From NCBI GenBank assembly GCA_003990745.1, contig RBNI01006172.1, positions 1 to 11,644 of the forward strand: a DNA stretch of 11,644 nt, read 5' to 3'. Below the pieces are notes generated by a model. That model was given only the letters and a program-made list of their open reading frames with translations. It was not told where the DNA came from and made no database searches. Position numbers and translations under genes: made by a program. Below are positions 8,482 to 11,644 of this stretch, in pieces. Numbering within the stretch: the stretch's first letter is position 1; the number at the start of each line of letters is the position of its first letter. The DNA comes from Jimgerdemannia flammicorona. Its lineage: Eukaryota > Mucoromycota > Endogonomycetes > Endogonales > Endogonaceae.

Positions 8482-9105
8482 TTATAAGTTTATCAGCAAG
8501 ATTGGCAGAGTGATCAGGGTTGGTAGTGATTTTTGGCTAGAGGTCATATTAGCATTAAAGAGATGATTGTCTTCTGCTTCATTATTATTGAACTGGATTA
8601 TATTATAAATGTCCTTTATAATATATCTAACTTGAGATATTTGCAGAATATAACCATCTGAATACAGGAAGAATCTGTCTGTAGTTTGGACATACTCAAT
8701 ATATTTATGATTAAGTTCTTGGACCATATTGTTGATTTGGCTATAGGTTAAAGTAGTAACTATTTCAGTAGTAGTAACTTAGAGGTAGGGAATAACAGTA
8801 CTATATTTATAAAAGAGTTCTCAGTACTTACAGATAATAAGTTTCTAATATTGAGATATTTCAGTAATATTTATATCATAGTAGTGGTTAATCATATCTT
8901 TCAGAAAATAGCTGATCTAGTAGTAGCTTGAGATTTGTCCAATTCAGTAGACCTTGCTAAGTATGTTTAGAGTATTCCATCAGGCTCCCATGAAATAGAG
9001 AGATGTTAGGCTATAGATATTCATGAGAGACAGGGGTACTGTGGCTCAGTTGATAATGGTATTCCAAATATCAGTATAAATACAGTTGTAAATTTTAGTA
9101 ATCAT
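8482..9105 (-). pseudogene. Extra ORF relic downstream of pol, function unknown
   Basis: From ATG at 9103-9105 one minus-strand phase continues to the stop at 8482, about 207 codons. The first part has several TAG or TGA stops at positions that look like mutated Trp or Gln codons, and the last 81 codons (8727-8482) are uninterrupted. Visible stretches include KDMINHYYDINITEI and YSQINNMVQELNHKYIEYV. The product is not recognised: it shows no zinc knuckle, protease or envelope-type membrane pattern. It lies after the chromodomain and before the LTR on the same strand as pol. The homologous region on the plus strand (6144-6720) keeps the same phase, which supports real coding ancestry. It may be a displaced gag or a true third ORF. 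Confidence 0.5.
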
Positions 9106-9800
9106 AGCTAGATATATATTTGAGAGTTACAGTTAATTATTTTGATTTATTGTAGTTCTCTGTTTTAATATACTATATATTTAGTATATACTTTTGGTCC
9201 TGATTGGTAAGGTTCTATTTGTATAAATCTTATGTTCTATGACTTCGAGTTGACTCAGCTTCATGATCTGTAACTTCAGTTTGACTCAGCTTTGTGATCT
9301 AGCAAGAATGATATACAATTTTGGTAGCTTGAAAGTTGTATACTTGCAATTCTCCTCATCTTAGTTTTTGATATTTTTATTGAGATCTTCTAATTTGGTC
9401 TAGTGTTGTTATATCATTTAAATGATCAAAAGTTCAATAATGTTCTTTTTTCTCAGAAAGTAGTATACTTATAGTATAGTTGCTTAATATATTAGATTTA
9501 CACATTAAAGAGTTATATATTCAATACTATATATCAGAAGTAATTCTGACATCATTTATTGCTAGAGAATTTCTCTAAGGAATCTTCTTAAATGACTATA
9601 CCTTATTTTCCACCAGTGATATGGGAAGAATAGGCTGTTTTCAGTTTTGCTATTTCTCTAGAGAGTTAGTATTTCTTTTTTGCTTTGACTTACTGAGTTC
9701 TTGATTTCTTTGTAATAATTATAAGAGTGCTTTTAACAATATTCAGGAGGGGTTATATATAGTATAGGAATGATAGATATTGGAGTATTTGAATAAGTTG
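9106..9800 (-). other. Region between chromodomain and extra ORF
   Basis: On the minus strand the pol phase may continue for a while past the chromodomain (about 9800-9560), with patches such as NSLFFPYHWWKIRY in another phase, but no family is recognised. From about 9480 to 9106 there is no coding signal. The 31-bp tandem duplication at 9240-9301 lies in this part, about 135 bases upstream of the extra ORF's ATG. Confidence 0.4.
9240..9301. repeat. 31-bp tandem duplication carrying TGACTCA
   Basis: Two units, 9240-9270 and 9271-9301, match at 24 of 31 positions; most differences are transitions. Each contains the Gcn4/AP-1 core TGACTCA (9251-9257 and 9282-9288) in an identical setting, TTGACTCAGCTT. 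The position upstream of the extra ORF suggests a promoter element, though this is inferred from motif and place only. Confidence 0.7.
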
Positions 9801-11631
9801 TTTAAGAATTCATATTCTTAAACTAAGTCAATAGCATTCTAGTGGTTTGATTTAGATTTCTATGTAGTATTATAGATCAGATAATCTTTCTATTTGATAA
9901 GTTATTCTGGATGGTTCTTGTGGCTATATTTGTTGAGAATTTATTTAATTTTATATCCTTCTTAGTCATTAATAATGATAGGTACTGATAGTTTTATAGT
10001 TCAATTTGAGAATAGTTTATCATCATTTTCATTATATCACTTAAGATGTTAAATATTAAAAATGAGGTGAATCTTGAGTATCTAATAGTACTAATTTGTA
10101 GAATATTAGAGAGATTTGTGAAATGACTTTGAATGAGCTAATGAACTTATTGTTCAGCTTTGTAGAGGATCTGTACTTGAGGTTATCAACTCAGTATCCT
10201 CAGATATTTAGTAGAACTTTTCTTCAATATCAAAAGTTTCTTCTTAGTAGTACTGATTGACATATTGTAATTATTGCTCTTGAGCTTGAGATAAATTCTC
10301 AATTGTAATCTGACTTAAGTTATATATTTAGAGTAGAAATTCTTCAATAACTTCAATAGTTGAGAGTTCATCAGTAGTCCTGATAAATGTCAGGAGAGTG
10401 TTCAGATTTTATCCTGTATTGACAAAGAATGAGGTTATTCTAAGAGATACTTGTTTACTATTGTTATAGGCAAACTTGACTATAGTAAGGTATTCATACT
10501 AATAATCTTACCTATAGGAAATATAGTTCCTTAGTATTTGTTCTAAAGTTTGGCTCATCCTTTTAGTTTACTATTAGTTTTAGAGTAAAAGGCAGTAGAT
10601 AGTGCATATTTTGTTCTAAGGTGTATATGTAGAACTTTTCAAAAATAGCTGGTGAATTTCAGATTTCAGTTACTAATTATAATCTTAGGATAATCATAAT
10701 AGCAGAAGATATTATCAAATAAGAGTATAGCAATTTCAGATACTATTGTACATATAGATACAAAGTAGACTTATTTACTAAGATAATCCACAAAGAAAAT
10801 AATTGTATCTTTTTCATTCTTGGTTTAGAGTAGTTATATAATAAAGTTCATAGAGATTTATTCTAAATTAGTAGATGGTACAGGAATAAAGTAGAGTAGT
10901 CTAGGTTTTACTAGTTTTGAGGACTTATTACATTAGCAGACATTATAGAAAGTGATATAAGTCTTTAACTAGTCTGCTATATAGAGCTAATAGAAGTTTC
11001 AGGAAATAACTTTATAATATTTTTCAAATTCTAGATATCTGGCTATAGGGGCATTATGATATTCAAATAGGATAATCTTTTAGAGGTCTTAATTGTTAGG
11101 AATATACAATCTATCCTTATAATAGATAGTATTGTTCTTTAATTAGTATTGATAATATTAGGAGTATTTGTCAATATCATTACTGCTCAGGATATTTTGA
11201 AGTGCTTGAGCTTCTTTATTATCAGTGCATATTGTGATAATTTGTTCTATAATAAAGTTGGTAACTAAGTTGAGAGTTTGTATGACTTCTTTGATTAGTG
11301 ATCTAGTAATTATATTAGTAATGATATTTTCCTTGCCAGAGTTATATTAAATTTTATAGTCAAAATTGATGAGAACTTTTATCTATCTGACTTACTTTTA
11401 GAAAAGAGTAGTCTGGATCTTAATGTTGACTAATGATTTGTGATCTGTTAATATAGTAAAGTGTATTCCTTTTAGATATAGTTACTATTTGATCAGAGTA
11501 TCTACAATGGCTAGCATTTCTTTCTCATAAGTTGTATAGTTGATTTTGGCATCATTGAACTTGCAAGAATAATAAGCTATAGGATGATCTTCTTATATAA
11601 GTACTGCTCTAAGAGCTAGATCAGAAGTATC
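9801..11631 (-). pseudogene. Ty3/Gypsy chromovirus pol relic, copy 2 (RNase H, integrase, chromodomain)
   Basis: Minus-strand order. RNase H starts at 11631 (DTSDLALRAVL, then EDHPIAYYS, NYTTYEKEMLAIVDTL and ILTDHKSLVNI). The integrase zinc-binding domain has EYHNAPIA near 11064-11040 and NVC near 10944-10936; its first Cys is now Tyr (10945-10947). The catalytic core shows KPRLLYFIPVPS, MNFII and FFVDYLSK. The triad positions are Asn (10846-10848), Asn (10669-10671) and Lys (10561-10563), with 35 residues between the last two as in D,D-35-E. One frameshift near 10550 is followed by FAYNNSKQ and, near 10074-10018, KIHLIFNI, stop, HLK, the usual IHPVFHVSLLKPY block before a chromodomain. The chromodomain lies at about 9965-9805 (EGYKIK ... 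KNHPE), with two conserved Trp turned into stops. Dead copy; no RT is present in the window. Confidence 0.92.
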
Positions 11632-11644
11632 TTTTTTTTTTTTT
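11632..11644. repeat. T run at window edge, adjoining RNase H
   Basis: At least 13 T reach the window edge. On the minus strand this is an A run placed directly before the first RNase H Asp (DTSD), where other Gypsy elements have a hydrophobic-ETD stretch. The pol frame therefore appears broken here, by insertion, truncation or an assembly gap edge. Only sequence beyond the window can tell. Confidence 0.7.

Larger units (their letters stand above)
7643..11644 (-). mobile_element. Decayed Ty3/Gypsy chromovirus, partial, minus strand
   Basis: The 5' part lies beyond the right edge or is missing. In transcription order it holds RNase H, integrase and chromodomain (9801-11631), a spacer with a tandem promoter-like duplication, an extra ORF relic (8482-9105), and an LTR-like end (7643-8160). 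The sense strand is clearly poorer in G than in C, as expected if G-to-A changes dominate. No gag, protease or reverse transcriptase can be seen. Chromodomains in this clade target integration to marked chromatin, which fits its place in a repeat-rich block. Confidence 0.8.

Noticed and set aside
9240..9301. CRISPR-like or other regularly spaced array
   Set aside because: Only two abutting units with no spacers, in a eukaryotic retroelement context.

Overview
The window looks like a repeat-rich, AT-rich block from a filamentous ascomycete (Pezizomycotina). The evidence is two decayed Ty3/Gypsy (Metaviridae-type) pol copies, one ending in a chromodomain, and repeat copies that differ almost only by G-to-A and C-to-T transitions. 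TA is abundant where sister copies keep CA or TG, the pattern expected of repeat-induced point mutation (RIP). I see no intact protein-coding gene, no rRNA or tRNA gene, no CRISPR array and no bacterial-style operon. Nearly every open frame over 60 codons lies inside a decayed element or in the small gene-like island.

Layout. 1-784: a strongly pyrimidine-rich, little-mutated segment of unknown nature. 785-2110 (minus): Gypsy pol copy 1 (end of reverse transcriptase, RNase H, start of integrase), very heavily mutated. 2111-2280: a short AT-rich repeat that recurs at 5441-5530. 2281-4495: an island of balanced base composition with gene-like reading frames on the minus strand, broken by stops and frame changes; product not recognised. 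4496-4527: a run of 32 T. 4528-5810: AT-rich DNA holding a 14-bp minisatellite and the second copy of the short repeat. 5811-9000: nested inverted repeats in the order A' - B - A - B'. A' (5811-6143) is the mutated reverse complement of A (7311-7642). B (6144-7310, plus) is the reverse-complement relative of B' (7643 to about 8990). B and B' each carry an ORF relic followed by an LTR-like promoter and polyadenylation region, and the two LTR-like ends face each other across A. 9801-11631 (minus): Gypsy pol copy 2 (RNase H, zinc-binding domain, D,D-35-E integrase core, C-terminal module, chromodomain), readable in one frame apart from one frameshift. The window ends in a run of T exactly where RNase H begins.

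Nothing here encodes a working system. The biology is genome defence and decay: a chromovirus lineage inserted, copied, rearranged into inverted repeats and was then mutated. All three catalytic acidic residues of the copy 2 integrase are lost, each by a change that needs only one G-to-A. The items most worth following up are the extra ORF downstream of the chromodomain (present in two copies), the tail-to-tail LTR structure, the strand bias of the mutations, and the sharply bounded gene-like island.
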